Shown one piece after another: positions 1 to 11,207 of a stretch of DNA of 64,000 nt. Source of the DNA: Eutypella sp. D-1 (lineage: Eukaryota; Ascomycota; Sordariomycetes; Xylariales; Diatrypaceae); contig JAJTTP010000030.1 in assembly GCA_023313575.1 (NCBI GenBank), positions 1-64,000 on the forward strand. The letters are read 5' to 3'. Below the pieces are notes generated by a model. The model did not search any database. It was not told where the DNA came from and was given only the letters and a program-made list of their open reading frames with translations. The position numbers and the translations under genes are program-made. Numbering within the stretch: position 1 is the stretch's first letter; every line of letters starts with the position of its first letter.

Positions 1-2090
1 AATATAAAAGGTTATAACGGAGGTTAAAAAGATTAAGGTATAAAAAGCAGTTTAAAATGCGTTAAATATTAAAAATAACCCGAATACGTAAAAAATATTT
101 TTAAGGTTATTCCTTTTAAATAATAAAGTATTTATATATAAAAAAAAAGATGGAAAAATTTATTTAAGGTTATTACGGTAATTAATAAAAATATAACGGT
201 GGATTTAAAAATAATAAAAAATATAATAACTTTCCGGAGCTTATACGTTAAATTTTATACTTAATTAAAAGAAATTTTTATTTAAAAAAAGCTAATAATT
301 ATCCCCGGTAAAAAAGTTAAAATAATATAAATAAATTTTTAATACGTTAATATTAAAAAAAAAAACGATAAGGTATTAATTTTTAAGCTAAAAGTAAATA
401 AAAAGATTATAACGTTTAAAAAATTATTTAAAGTTTCCGATTTTAAAAAATTGGACGCTTTATTTAAAAAAAGCATTTTATAACTTAAAATATATAACGT
501 TATTATATACCGAAGCGTAATAATTTTTAAATTAAAAATAGTTTACGAAATAAAAAATAAAAACATTTTATCGTTATATAAAAAGTTATAACTAATTATT
601 TAAAGTTATAAAAACCCCGATAAAAATTTTATTATAATTTACGTATTTATTATTTAATAAATTAATTAATGTTTTATTTTAATAATAACCTTTATTTTAC
701 GGCTTAAAAAAATAAAAATTATAATATAAAATATTATTATAGCTTATATTTAATTTAAAACATTAATATAACGGATTATTTTTATATAATTACTTACCGA
801 ATTAAAAAATAAATACCCCGAAAAAACGTTATTACGTGTTATTAAATTATTATACGGATTTATAAAATTAAGTACTTATTAATTTAAAACTTATTTATAA
901 CATTATTAATAAAAATTATATATAAAGCTATTAGCTTTTAACTTTTATTTATTAATATCGGATTTAAAATTATTCGGGATTACGGGACTTTAAATAAATA
1001 ATATATTTAATATCGGCATTACGGATTTTTTAATCTTAAAAAATAAGGTATTTACCGAGGTAAAAATTAAAACATGCTTATAAAAGATATTAAAAAACGG
1101 ATTAACCGAAAACTTTAACGGTTTATAAATTATTATACGCAAATATAAAATAATTATTATATAAAAAGGATAAATTAAAAAGTTAAAATTTTTAAATATA
1201 AAAGCACCTTTTTAAAAATTAATAAAAAAATATATCGAATAATAAGTACGTAAAGTTTATATCGTTTTTATTTATTAATTAAAAGCTATTTTCGATTATT
1301 TTATAATAACATAATATATTAAACCCGGTTTTAAAAAAGTTAAAGTATTAAACGTTAAAATTAAGTAATAAATAATTAATAAAAACCGTAAACTTAATTA
1401 TATCGAATTAAATCTTACGAAATTAAAGTTATACGTATTTATCGATAAGTTATTTATTAATAATAAAGATATAAACTTATAAATCGGATATTTTATCGTT
1501 TTAAATAATAAAAAGCTAAAAGATTATAATAATAAGCTAAATATTAAAAATAATATTATTTATTAATTATTTATTAAATATAAACGTATTATTTATAACG
1601 TTTTAATTAATAAGATATACGGTATGGTTTAAAGTTTTAACGTAAAATATATTTTATATTATACGTTTAATATTATTTTAACACGTTTATCGCTCCCCCG
1701 GGCCTTATTAATTTTATATATTAATTTTCTTTTATATTAATATTTAATACAAATAAGTAACATTAATAAAAAAAAATTAATAATTAATTTAATAACATTA
1801 CGATAGTTTTATAAAAATAAAGAAATTAACGATATTCGATAAATTTATAACATTTATAATCTTACCGATACCATAACGAAAACCACTTTTAATAAGGTTA
1901 TAAAAATATTTATCGAAAATAACTAAATTATTTTAAAATTAAAAGGTTAAATAAAACGGAAGTAATAACATTAACGTTTATTATTTAATTATTTATTTAT
2001 TTTTAATTTTTTTAATAACATTTCGTAATTAATTAATTACGAAAAAAAAATAAAATAAATATTAATTATTAATAGTTATTAGTATGGACC
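1..2090 (+). mobile_element. RIP-mutated Ty1/copia retrotransposon relic (RT and RNase H part)
   Basis: The stretch is extremely AT-rich. Remaining C and G sit almost entirely in CpG or CC/GG contexts, while CpA and TpG are nearly gone, which is the classic signature of repeat-induced point mutation. Despite many stops, one plus-strand frame keeps the skeleton of a fungal copia polyprotein. A reverse-transcriptase C-terminal part lies at about 845-1200 (remnants of an LLYG motif, an SDxxLF motif and an FNG motif). An RNase H part lies at about 1430-1640 (remnants of LYVF.D, NNKD, IGY and a xxYGM end). These match the order seen in fungal copia elements. Gag, protease and integrase would lie to the left, partly outside the window. 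The last ~400 bp may be the 3' LTR, but no target duplication or LTR pair can be seen. The copy is dead. Confidence 0.85.
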
Positions 2091-2104
2091 TATATACCAG
2101 TAAA

Positions 2105-2160
2105 AAGTACCTATGTACTTATCTCCCGTTTATATAAGGATACGGGCGAAGCCCGTATCC
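2105..2160. repeat. Two adjacent perfect hairpins at the edge of the RIP block
   Basis: Directly right of the AT-rich block lie two inverted repeats. AAGTAC / GTACTT has a 4-nt loop (2105-2120). GGATACGGGC / GCCCGTATCC has a 3-nt GAA loop (2138-2160). Base composition changes abruptly here. They could be the end of a mobile element, a recombination scar or a folded transcript end; the sequence alone does not decide. Confidence 0.7.
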
Positions 2161-5090
2161 CTCCCAGATAAAAAGATAGACCTTAGACCAGAATATAACA
2201 CCAATCTCACCACCTTTTATATTGTTATCTCTTTCCTTTACGTACGTACCTACCAACAGAATGTTTTATGCATCAGAGCAGTTCTCGCCCATGGGCTCAT
2301 AACTCTTGTGACCTCCTCCACCCCCCCTAGGCATTTTCCCGCTTGCCTTTACATAACCATCCTCATAGCCTTCCTTATAACCGACATAATTATCACTAAG
2401 TGCTTCTTCATTTAAGATACCCCCTTTCAACGGTTTCGTTAATATATGAAGATATTAGTGAAGCTCGCCAAACGCCGTTCGCAATGACTCTAGAATGAGG
2501 GTCTTACAAAGCCGGTATGTCGATTGCCCGTAGGCATGTTTGAACCCATTTATCAGATACCTCTACCGTGGTATCCACTGTGGTGTCGGACCACTCCTCG
2601 TTCAAGAAATACACGTTTCCATCGGTCAAGAATACGGCGAAGGTTGGCCAATGTGATCTCTAGAGATCGAGCACGTGTCCTTTTGCAGGAACATATTTCC
2701 ATTCATGCATCAACTCGTCCGAACCGGGAGTGTTTCTACTTCTCTCAGTCAAGAAACAGTGTCCCAAATCCCATACCTAGAATGGTCGCATCGGTCAGTT
2801 CGTCCATAGCAGCTACTATGTGAGTTCTTCATGTCGTTGAAGAGGTGAGTAGATTATAGCACTGCCTAACTTGCGTCGTAAGTGCGGCCATAATACCCAT
2901 CAAACAGTCTCTTTACACATAATTTGAAGACATGGCCATAGGATTAACACTTTTGAAGAGCCTAAGGCAAACTATAAAGTACTAAGCCATCCTCATACAC
3001 TTATGAAAGAGATTGGGAACATGCTTAGCGGGTGCTCTAGTAGAGAGCTGATTCCATATATTCGAATGTGTTTAGACTGTCCTGCTTTCTGGAAGTACAC
3101 TACTGCAACAGTAAATAACGGCACAGGTAGGAGTTTGGTCCTGGTGTATAATATCTACCACGCTTAGCATCCATTATATCCAAATAACGGATCTGAGGCT
3201 CTTAGATTATATGGTATGACATGATTACCTAGAATTGATACTCGTTGACAGGCGTGAGCTTCGTTTCATTTGCTGTTATGGGCTAACAAAGTTGATGATG
3301 TATTTCGCCGGTGTGCAATGGGCTTCGTCGCGCTACCGCCCGTCAACGCTAAAGCGGTTAGCCCTAAATTAACCTCACATAACCATAAACATATCTGTTG
3401 TCTCTCCTGTTATGAGAATTCTGCTTAGTGCTTGATAGGGTAATCGAAAGTGTACTTAGCGAAAATAGGTCTCCTAAAGGTTTGTTTTGAAATTAAACAC
3501 AAGCGCCATCCACGTTCTCCTTCAAATTATCCCTCAGCCTGGCGCGCCGCTTCGGGTGACTGGAATCGTCGTCAATGTCCAAGTGATAGTAGTTGATATA
3601 TATCGGCATTCGATAACCAGCACAGAACTGTGCCATATCCATAAGTCTCCTTAAGTGGGGCTACCACAAAAGGGGTGGGCGGGGCGGATCTCTTCGAAAG
3701 GTAACTAGTCATTCCTCTGCTAATATATAACCCATCACCCTTCATCTCTTACTACGAGCTTCCTTGAACATGACATTATATGGCCTTCTATCTATTGAGT
3801 CCCGACGCTAACTTGCTACTACTAACAAGCTCAACTACCCATCCAGGAAATATTAGGCGATGCCATTACCTTTGTCCATCAAACCAACCTATCAGATCAT
3901 TAATAATCAGATGCTGCGATGATCGGGGAATTTCTTGCGATTCACACATACACAGAGACAGTTATGAAGCTAGATGACATGCTTTTTCATGGCTTCAACT
4001 TCGACTTTGGGGTTTCTTGCAATTCATGGCGTTTGCTGAAACCCTCGAGTTCCCAGAAGCAATCGTCATACCACTTAAGAGGACTGCGCGCCATAATATT
4101 CTAGACAGATTTTAATATTATGCGAGGGGTGCCTCTCACTATATGCGTGGCGCGTTGATTAAAGAAATAACGCTTTTTGCAGCAACGTGATAAGAAACAT
4201 TGATATGATCTATGGGTATTGGTACAGCATATCATAAGTACTTGACAAGGAAACAGTTTTTTTCTAACGATTATTACCATGGAAGTCATTATACCTGTGG
4301 CAAATATCTTTAAGTGAGGCTATAGAAGAACGTAAGGGGAAAATGGTAGATTATTTAACTGAAGAAGAATAATCCATCATGTCGCAAGAAGGGGAACAGC
4401 GTACTGATTTTGTGTCAAACTTGTACAATAGCAAGTAATATCGTTAGCATAAAATCTATGATACGCATGGAATACTGTTTTACAGATGCTCGATAGATGG
4501 TCATCTTGAAGATGAAAAGATTTCCTTTTTGTCAATTGTTTAATACAAACACTAAATTCGTATATATGATGTTCCTTCACCCAGAGGTGGCATATTGTAG
4601 TAGCAGATTGCGGCTATGGCTAGATTGTTATACAGTCTTTCACCCTTAAAGAGCTTTATGGCATTTCCATTCTTATACGTACCGATCTAAGCCTCGCCCT
4701 TTCTTCTAATAGACATAGCTCCTGTACTATAAGCGATGGGTGCCTTAGGTTTAGCTATCGAACAAAGAAAATATTTTGTGGAAAGCTATGAAAGGCAATG
4801 TTCAAGGGATTCCTTTGCTGTCTTTGTTCCATTGTTTTCCCGAGGGAAAAGAGTGAGACAGTTCCAGTACGGTCCTTCCCGAGGCATCTCGAGGCAGTTA
4901 TATATATAACTGCGCTCGAGTCAAGAAACATGCATAATCCCTCGACAGACCGAGTATTCATACACAACGATCATTTTCTTATACGAAGCTATATATACTA
5001 TAAGCAAATACTCGATCGCTCAGAAATCTACACTCGGACGGAGACACTGAGTACGCACACACGCGCACACGCAACTGAACGTCTCGAGAA
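2161..5090. other. Gene-poor stretch, no supported gene
   Basis: Composition returns to normal, but no open frame looks coding: all are under about 105 codons, without recognisable domains or paired splice signals. A short minus-strand open stretch near 2530-2660 is mildly protein-like but is flanked by stops. This may be the eroded flank of the retroelement. Confidence 0.5.
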
Positions 5091-5100
5091 CATATATAAA
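5091..5100 (+). promoter_or_regulatory. TATA box of the chromodomain gene
   Basis: CATATATAAA lies about 60 bp before the ATG at 5162, at a plausible core-promoter distance. Confidence 0.45.
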
Positions 5101-5161
5101 CCAAGTGCTATTATCTGATAGCACACTGACAGCTTTTCACGACCTACCTAATCAGTAAAAC

Positions 5162-5917
5162 ATGGCCGACATGCTCCACCGGAACAACAGCTCCCGGCAG
5201 GGGAAGCTCCAACGACGAGATTCCAGGGCCAGTCATGGTCGTAAGGAGTCCATCTCTAACGAGGGACAGGCATCCCTGCTGGGCAGGAAGCTGTCGCTCT
5301 CGAGGAGCACCAGCACAAGGGCTGGAAGTACCAGCAGCAGCAGCAACGATGGCAGGGAGTCGGCGGAAGCATATCGCAATCGACTACGGAAGCAGCGGCG
5401 GGACGGGGGAGATTCCAGTAGCCACAGAAAAATAGAGGACGGCGAGACGGCGGAGGAATACCGTAACCGACTGCGGAAGGGGCGGCAGGAGGAGAGGGAG
5501 AGGGAGGCGGAGGCGGAGATACCTGGGGCTGGAGTCCCGTTCGGGTTGTCGGCTGTCCCCACTTCTGGGAAGGGGGGCGCCGAGGTCTACGTGCCGGACG
5601 TCAAGGTCAATCCCAACAAGATCAACCGCGACGGGAGGTTTGCGTTCAATGGTGAGGCGTGGTGTATGGTTGATCGGGTGTTCGCGGCGCGTAACGCGCC
5701 GCCGCGCGAGGAGTTACTGGCGGCGCCGAAACCCGACCCGGCTCAGGAGCCGGAGAGGCAGGTCCTCGTCAAATGGGCAATGTTTCCCAAGCCCTCGTGG
5801 GAGCCGCTGGAAAACTTGAAAGGCACGGACGCGCTGAAGGATTTCGCTGACCGTCACGGCGATCCTAAGAAGAATGACGGTCCAGCGGACGTGTATCAGA
5901 GGTGGTACAAGTATTGA
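5162..5917 (+). CDS. Chromodomain-like protein
   Basis: Single-exon gene of 251 residues. The C-terminal part (about 167-232) resembles a chromo domain, a small fold that reads methylated histone tails or binds partners in heterochromatin. A first strand (WCMVDRVFAAR) is followed, after a 20-residue Pro/Ala-rich insertion, by the typical VLVKW...WEPLENLK...LKDF core. The N-terminal half is basic, Ser/Arg-rich and probably disordered. It holds a duplicated motif, E-(S/T)-AE-x-YRNRLRK, at 66-77 and 95-106. The first ATG of the frame is used and a TATA element lies about 60 bp upstream. It is the first gene beyond the RIP-mutated retroelement. The chromo domain could be the free-standing type or one derived from a chromoviral integrase. 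No intron is needed and the frame is intact. The histone mark read, if any, cannot be told. Confidence 0.8.
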   Translation: MADMLHRNNSSRQGKLQRRDSRASHGRKESISNEGQASLLGRKLSLSRSTSTRAGSTSSSSNDGRESAEAYRNRLRKQRRDGGDSSSHRKIEDGETAEEYRNRLRKGRQEEREREAEAEIPGAGVPFGLSAVPTSGKGGAEVYVPDVKVNPNKINRDGRFAFNGEAWCMVDRVFAARNAPPREELLAAPKPDPAQEPERQVLVKWAMFPKPSWEPLENLKGTDALKDFADRHGDPKKNDGPADVYQRWYKY

Positions 5918-7625
5918 CGGGGGCGATGAGTACATAGAGAGGGCGCCCCGTCCCATGGACGCCAGAGAGATATGTTTCAATTAGATAACCACAAAAGTTG
6001 TTCATGTTACGTACCTATGGAATGAATATAGTCCTAACGAAAACTTTGATAATCCTTTCTCACGTGATTTGCCAATGTGTCCAACTTACTCCTGCGTAGC
6101 AAATGCTCTTAACTAACTGGCTCTTCGGGCCGTTTCCTTTAAGTGCCGACATGATCTTTCTATAATCGGTCGGGTGAGATCTAGAAGAAAGGACGATAAT
6201 CTGACGATAATTCTCAACTTTGTCGGTGTTGAACTTGTTTCGTCTGTTTCGGTGGTGCCAAGCTAAAACCACGCATATGGCACTCGATAGGTGGTTCTGG
6301 TAAGTACTTAGATGATGCGCACCGGGGTAGCATGTCTTGGCTGTTCCCAATGTAGTGTTGGCCGGGTTTCAGCACCGCTGCTGAATTGACCCGGGGCTAC
6401 AGGTGATACAAGCTAAGGATTGCTGATTGGTCAAGAATGGTTTAACAAGCTAGCGCGCCCGGGGGACCAACGTGTGGGGACAGGGGAAATGACGACAAGT
6501 TGACCAATAACGAGTTAGCGCGCGTTTCCATCTGCGCTTTTTAGAAACTCGAAACTCGAGCAATAGAAAATGACAACTCTAGCTTGTACTTCCATCTTTA
6601 CATATCTCCCATATGTATTACCTAGGGAGAATGGGGCCAGGCAAGTCGGTACGCACGCATATGGCATATGGATACTCCCAAGCACTCTAAGCGGCGCCTA
6701 ACTGCCTATCAAATCCTATCAAATTTTATGCTTTGGCTTGTCCCCCTTGCCCCCCCCCCCCCTACCAACCATCTGGTAGAGGAAGATGATGCTGGTTGTC
6801 CCTCGACATCTCTATCGCCTTTTGAGGGATGGTCTCGCATAAGTCAATACTCCTCCATTGGCCAATCTGTGCCGAGTTCCCTGGTCTTCTAGATGGGTCC
6901 CAATCTTACTATGTAAAACACCGCACACAAAACATCCAGTCGTTCAAAGTTTCTCTGCCGTTTAACCCGTCTGCCCGTCCGTCTACGTAGCCGCTTGCCT
7001 GTCAGTCAGTCTCGGCAGGGTCCTTGGATTGACCGGGAACCCAGACAATGTGGGCTTTGTTAACTTTGTTGGCTTTGTGGGCTTTGTATGGGCTTTGTGG
7101 GCCGACCTCTTGACGCCGCGGCTCGTGTCCATGTACGTACATACTATGCAGGTAAGTATGCTGGTAAGTTAACGCCGCATACAAGATGGGAGATGTTCCC
7201 CCATCGCTCAAGCTTGAGCGACGATCCTTCGACTCCTGAACTTGGATCGATCTCGTTCTGGAACTATCCGGCCTTTCCATCTTGCATGCTTTCTTATCAT
7301 GGGGCATTGAGGCTCTTTTTTACTTTTTCATTCATCGGCTTTGTCATATTCTGTCTCAGTCAGTAATACACACTCATTGTCCCTTTGGCGGCCTGGTGTC
7401 CTTCTACCATTGTCTAGAATTGAACAACTCCTCGTGAGCTCCTTTGATCATTCAGTTCTTTATGTTATCGTTCAAGTAATATGCACTCGTAGTAGCACCT
7501 TTTACTCTCACCACCCCCCGGTCTTGATAGACTTTCACCACATTCGCTTTCGATTCTCTTTCGTTCGATACCATCTTTATTTAGAGATACTTTTTTCAAC
7601 CCACCAAAGAAACAAAACAACCGCA
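5918..7625. other. Intergenic region and 5' leader of the CBM19-like gene
   Basis: No supported gene. It holds a run of 13 C at 6750-6762 and a short imperfect tandem array of GGCTTTGT units at about 7049-7100. The part from about 7340 on is open in frame with the next gene but has no ATG, and is taken as 5' leader. Confidence 0.5.
7049..7100 (+). repeat. Short tandem array of GGCTTTGT-type units
   Basis: About five imperfect copies of a 9-11 bp unit ending in CTTTGT, some 520 bp upstream of the secreted-protein start codon. No function is evident. Confidence 0.6.
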
Positions 7626-9407
7626 ATGCAGATATCATTCATTTTCCTACATATTCTACTTTGCTCCGGAGCTTCAGCGGCGGGTACGCTGAAGCGCGGC
7701 GATAGGTATGATGAAAACACCCCATCCCAGGTGGCTAGGGCTAGGCTGACCGGATCCAGACGGCGAAGGCAAGATGCCGGGGCTGCAAGGGTATTCCAGA
7801 ATGCCACCGCCGCCAAGGCATCCGAGGTCGTTATCGTCACGAGCTCTGCCGTGCCTGACACCGGCGCTGGATCCCCGATAGATACTAACACTATTCCTAA
7901 CTTCGACTTCCATCCATCATCCACCGTTCCTGTCGGCTCAACAGGCACGGGTGCGCCTAAGTCGCCATCAAAGCCTGTCGACAGTGGGACTGAGTCGGCG
8001 CCAGCTACAACGCCTGATGCATCAACCAGCGCGCCCGTCCTGCCCACCACGTCCGAAGCTATAGACACCAACACTATACCAACCTTCGACTTCAACCCCT
8101 CATCGACTGTGCCAATTGGCTCTACGGCCAGCGATGAGACCCCGATAGCGACTACGAGCTCGGCACCAGCTACTTCCTCAGGTCTACCAGCCGAGTCATC
8201 GCCCGCGCCATCAAGTGCGCCTGCGGTGGACATCAGCACTATCCCGCAGTTTGACTTCCACCCTTCGACTACCATACCTGTTGGTGGACCTTCTAATGGT
8301 ACCTCGCCTTCTGCCCCGGTCGCCAGCAGCCCGGCTACCAAGTCTAAGCCGCTAGGATCTGCTACCGCAAGCGAGATGGCGACGTCCACGGGCTTGGCCC
8401 AGCCAGATCCAGCCACCAGTGAGCCCGCCGCGCCTACAAAACCAGCCAAGTCCGAAACGTCCGCGGCGTTCACGTTTTCGTCGATCGTGAAGTCGTCCTT
8501 CGTCTCTCAGCCAGTGACGGCGACCGGTAAGCCAGATAACCAGGTTCCGACTGTCATCACCTCCACGCCGCCGACGGCGACGAGCGTCACCCCGGAGGTC
8601 ATGGAGAGCAACCTGGCAGACGCGCGTCAATACAACGACCTCTTTTCCAAGATGAATGAGCAATCCGCGTGCTCGACTGGTCAAGTGGCTTGTATCGGCG
8701 GCAACATCGGCAAGTGTTCCAGCGCCGGCGCATTCGAGATCTCTCCCTGCGTCGACGGGCTCACTTGCTACGCCTTGCCGATGAACACCACGACGGGAGT
8801 CCAAGTCGGGTGTGTTGACGACGCATCAGCCGGAAAGATCCTGAGTGGAGGCTCAGGTAACTCCCCCGCCCCCGCCCCTTCTTCTCCTAGCTCTTCAAAC
8901 CCCTCTCCCTCCCAGGTCACCGTGACGATGAAGCCCACCGATGTCGTCACGAGCCAAGTCACAGTTACCCAGGGCGGATCGACGTCGGTCGTGACCAAGT
9001 CGGCCCCGAATAGTGTCGTCACGCACACGGTGGAACACACAGTGGACCATACAGTAGAGCACACAACCACCGTGTCGGTCACAGTATCCCCCGGCCCTGG
9101 TTCTGAGCCCACTGGCGGTGATGATGATTCCCGGACCGCCTCCCCGACTACCCTCGTCACCTTCACCCGGTCTGACACCGAGCCCGCCTCACCAAGCACA
9201 ACGACGGCTGACGTTATCTCTACCCCCACCAGCAGCGCCGACCCCACGTTAACGGACGTCCCGTCCCCGACCATCACGGATGAGCCCCCGGTGGAGACAC
9301 CGACCACTCTGGTTGTCATCCCAATCACGAGGACGCGCCCCGGCCACGACCGCGGCGACCGGGATCAGGATCGTTTTAGACAGGACTTTTTCTTTGGGGC
9401 GTATTAA
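7626..9407 (+). CDS. Secreted Ser/Thr-rich protein with CBM19-like chitin-binding module
   Basis: 593 residues from the first in-frame ATG. Residues 1-19 form a signal peptide (hydrophobic core IFLHILL, then SGASAA). Kexin-type basic sites follow: KR at 23-24 and RRRR at 45-48. Three imperfect repeats with core (I/V)D(T/I)(N/S)TIPxFDF(H/N)PS, at about 85, 146 and 201, sit in a Pro/Ser/Thr-rich, probably O-glycosylated region. A compact module at about 340-398 has six cysteines (349, 356, 364, 375, 381, 396) in the pattern of family 19 carbohydrate-binding modules, which bind chitin. A second Ser/Thr/Pro/Val-rich tail carries repeated HTVEHT/DHT motifs. No catalytic domain and no GPI-type C terminus are seen. 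Likely a cell-wall or extracellular chitin-binding protein; the CBM19 assignment rests on the Cys pattern only. Confidence 0.85.
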   Translation: MQISFIFLHILLCSGASAAGTLKRGDRYDENTPSQVARARLTGSRRRRQDAGAARVFQNATAAKASEVVIVTSSAVPDTGAGSPIDTNTIPNFDFHPSSTVPVGSTGTGAPKSPSKPVDSGTESAPATTPDASTSAPVLPTTSEAIDTNTIPTFDFNPSSTVPIGSTASDETPIATTSSAPATSSGLPAESSPAPSSAPAVDISTIPQFDFHPSTTIPVGGPSNGTSPSAPVASSPATKSKPLGSATASEMATSTGLAQPDPATSEPAAPTKPAKSETSAAFTFSSIVKSSFVSQPVTATGKPDNQVPTVITSTPPTATSVTPEVMESNLADARQYNDLFSKMNEQSACSTGQVACIGGNIGKCSSAGAFEISPCVDGLTCYALPMNTTTGVQVGCVDDASAGKILSGGSGNSPAPAPSSPSSSNPSPSQVTVTMKPTDVVTSQVTVTQGGSTSVVTKSAPNSVVTHTVEHTVDHTVEHTTTVSVTVSPGPGSEPTGGDDDSRTASPTTLVTFTRSDTEPASPSTTTADVISTPTSSADPTLTDVPSPTITDEPPVETPTTLVVIPITRTRPGHDRGDRDQDRFRQDFFFGAY

Positions 9408-10967
9408 AACAAGAAAAGAGTTCCTACATATCCAGTGGCGGCCATTGTTGAACATTAACGATAAATTATTCTTCTCACATCCGGGGGTCTTTTACCCATC
9501 CGGGACTTTAACTAGGGAGCGGGCGAAATCATCTTTTTTACTTCGGGGACTGGACTTCTGATTTAACTTCATTTCCGTACAATATAATGATCATATTCGA
9601 ACAAAGCCACCCATGAACTTTACTACCGCGACTGACAAGTCGCCGTCTATACCTTTTTGTTTTTTGGCTTGTGCTCTTTTAACTGACTTTTGCGGGAACT
9701 TAACACCCGACGTCCCCCTTCTTTTTTCGTTTCTTTCAGTCATTCTTTGAGCGAGCAGGAGTTGGGTTTCAGGAGTTCTTGGGCGAGAGGGGGCAAAATT
9801 GGAACACCGATGAGTAACGACGGAGATTGGAGTTAGGGATGTTGTAGTTTGCCTACTAGCGGATCTATATTATATATTCGATAGTGTGGCTTAATTATAC
9901 TTATAACAATCAAGCAAACAAAGAACCACGGGGTGTACTACACGGATGTAGCGGGAGTGGCAACATATAGCAGGAATACGGTAGTATTGGTCTGTGACAC
10001 GGAGTCATCAGGAGCAGCGCGAGCACAAACTTAGTTACCTGGTGGCCGTCGGTATGCACTGCTAGCTGAACACTTTGTCGCCTGAGGAAAGTCTGGCAAA
10101 GTCACGGAACAACCGACTCGGTGAATGATCGGTTATTGAATAGAGTAGAATGTGTCACCTTGGCCGAATCTAATTCTCATCACCATATTGTCCGAGCAAT
10201 TAAAGAATCCAGGGTCTTGTAACTACGGCAGGTTGGCATTCCACTTGTGCATCCCACTCTTCATCCCGTCCTTGGAGTGGTAATGTGTAGAACCGCAAGG
10301 TATGTATGAAAGCACTTGGGCGGCCGGTGTATTTATTTATAAGATGCTGTCTCAGAAATTCGTATCAATCAGGACTGTAAGTGGCACAACGTGAGGAACT
10401 TGCCTTTGATGCCAGGAAAACAACGCATGCTACATGGATGACCTTACCGGTCTACATCCACGCGTACATATTTTTAGTGACAATCATAGGTTTGAGGCTG
10501 GCGAGGACTCTTTATTGCGGCAAACATGAACGACAAGCCACGGTTCCTACCGATGCTTGCCAATCCCAGTACCGGTGTCTTAACCAGTTACACAGAGGTT
10601 CGATGGCAAAGTCTTGATTTATATAAGAGATATTCCAGTATACTATCGCTCTTCTCTTCTCTTTCTATCTCCAGACTACCTTACTTAACCCGCACTTCCT
10701 GCCCCCGATGATACCCACATCCCGCCACAGAGAAGCACAGACAAGAGCGTCTTTCCGCTGCCTATATACACAACCCACCTTGCTCCAAGGGACTTTTATA
10801 CCGCTATTTACAACTCCTGGTACATTATATCGTTTCTCTTCCCAACACACAACTAAACGTCGAAGATCCTAATCGAAGACCGGAAATACGTTGGCACGAG
10901 AGCATTATTTTAAGCCCCTGACACAAAATCATCCCGTTAAGTCTGGATAGTGGTAGTCATATCCAAG
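9408..10967. other. Intergenic, nothing supported
   Basis: Contains only short open frames without coding character. The first few hundred bases are presumably the 3' UTR of the secreted protein gene. Confidence 0.5.
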
Positions 10968-11207
10968 ATGTGCGGCATAATAACGACCATGTATGAGAAA
11001 TGCGGCAACGCGACCCACCACTGGGCTTATTGCGACGATGCCACGTGGAACGATGATGGCAGCTGGAAACATTTTGAGAACTGGTGGGGAGAGAAAAACG
11101 ACCCCGATGAGGAAGGGCTGTGCCCATACATCTGGTGCTGGTATTGTCTCATGCGCCATCTGCAAGGCCAAGCCGGGGCTAATGCACATAATAACACCCA
11201 GCAGTGA
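10968..11207 (+). CDS. Small Cys-rich conserved-type protein, putative
   Basis: 79 residues from ATG 10968. The product begins MCGIITT and has spaced cysteines (C2, C12, C22, one before PYIW, then CWYC) with many Trp, His and Asp. Small filamentous-fungal proteins starting MC..I...Y..CG(H/N) with later Cys pairs are common and probably bind zinc. Their function is not known to me. No signal peptide is present. A GTG-initiated frame extends six codons further upstream, but ATG is preferred. A 130-codon antisense frame covers the same region and lacks such a pattern. Support is the cysteine pattern alone, so this is a moderate call. Confidence 0.5.
   Translation: MCGIITTMYEKCGNATHHWAYCDDATWNDDGSWKHFENWWGEKNDPDEEGLCPYIWCWYCLMRHLQGQAGANAHNNTQQ

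Noticed and set aside
2530..2660. Minus-strand open stretch resembling a beta-strand protein (DGNVYFLNEEW)
   Set aside because: Only about 40 codons between stops and no consistent splice sites; at best a gene relic.
2113..2823. Two ~100-codon frames beside the RIP block
   Set aside because: Amino-acid content is random-like and they lie in eroded flanking DNA.
7577..8473. 298-codon minus-strand frame
   Set aside because: Shadow of the Ser/Thr/Pro-rich repeats of the secreted protein; no domain or signal of its own.
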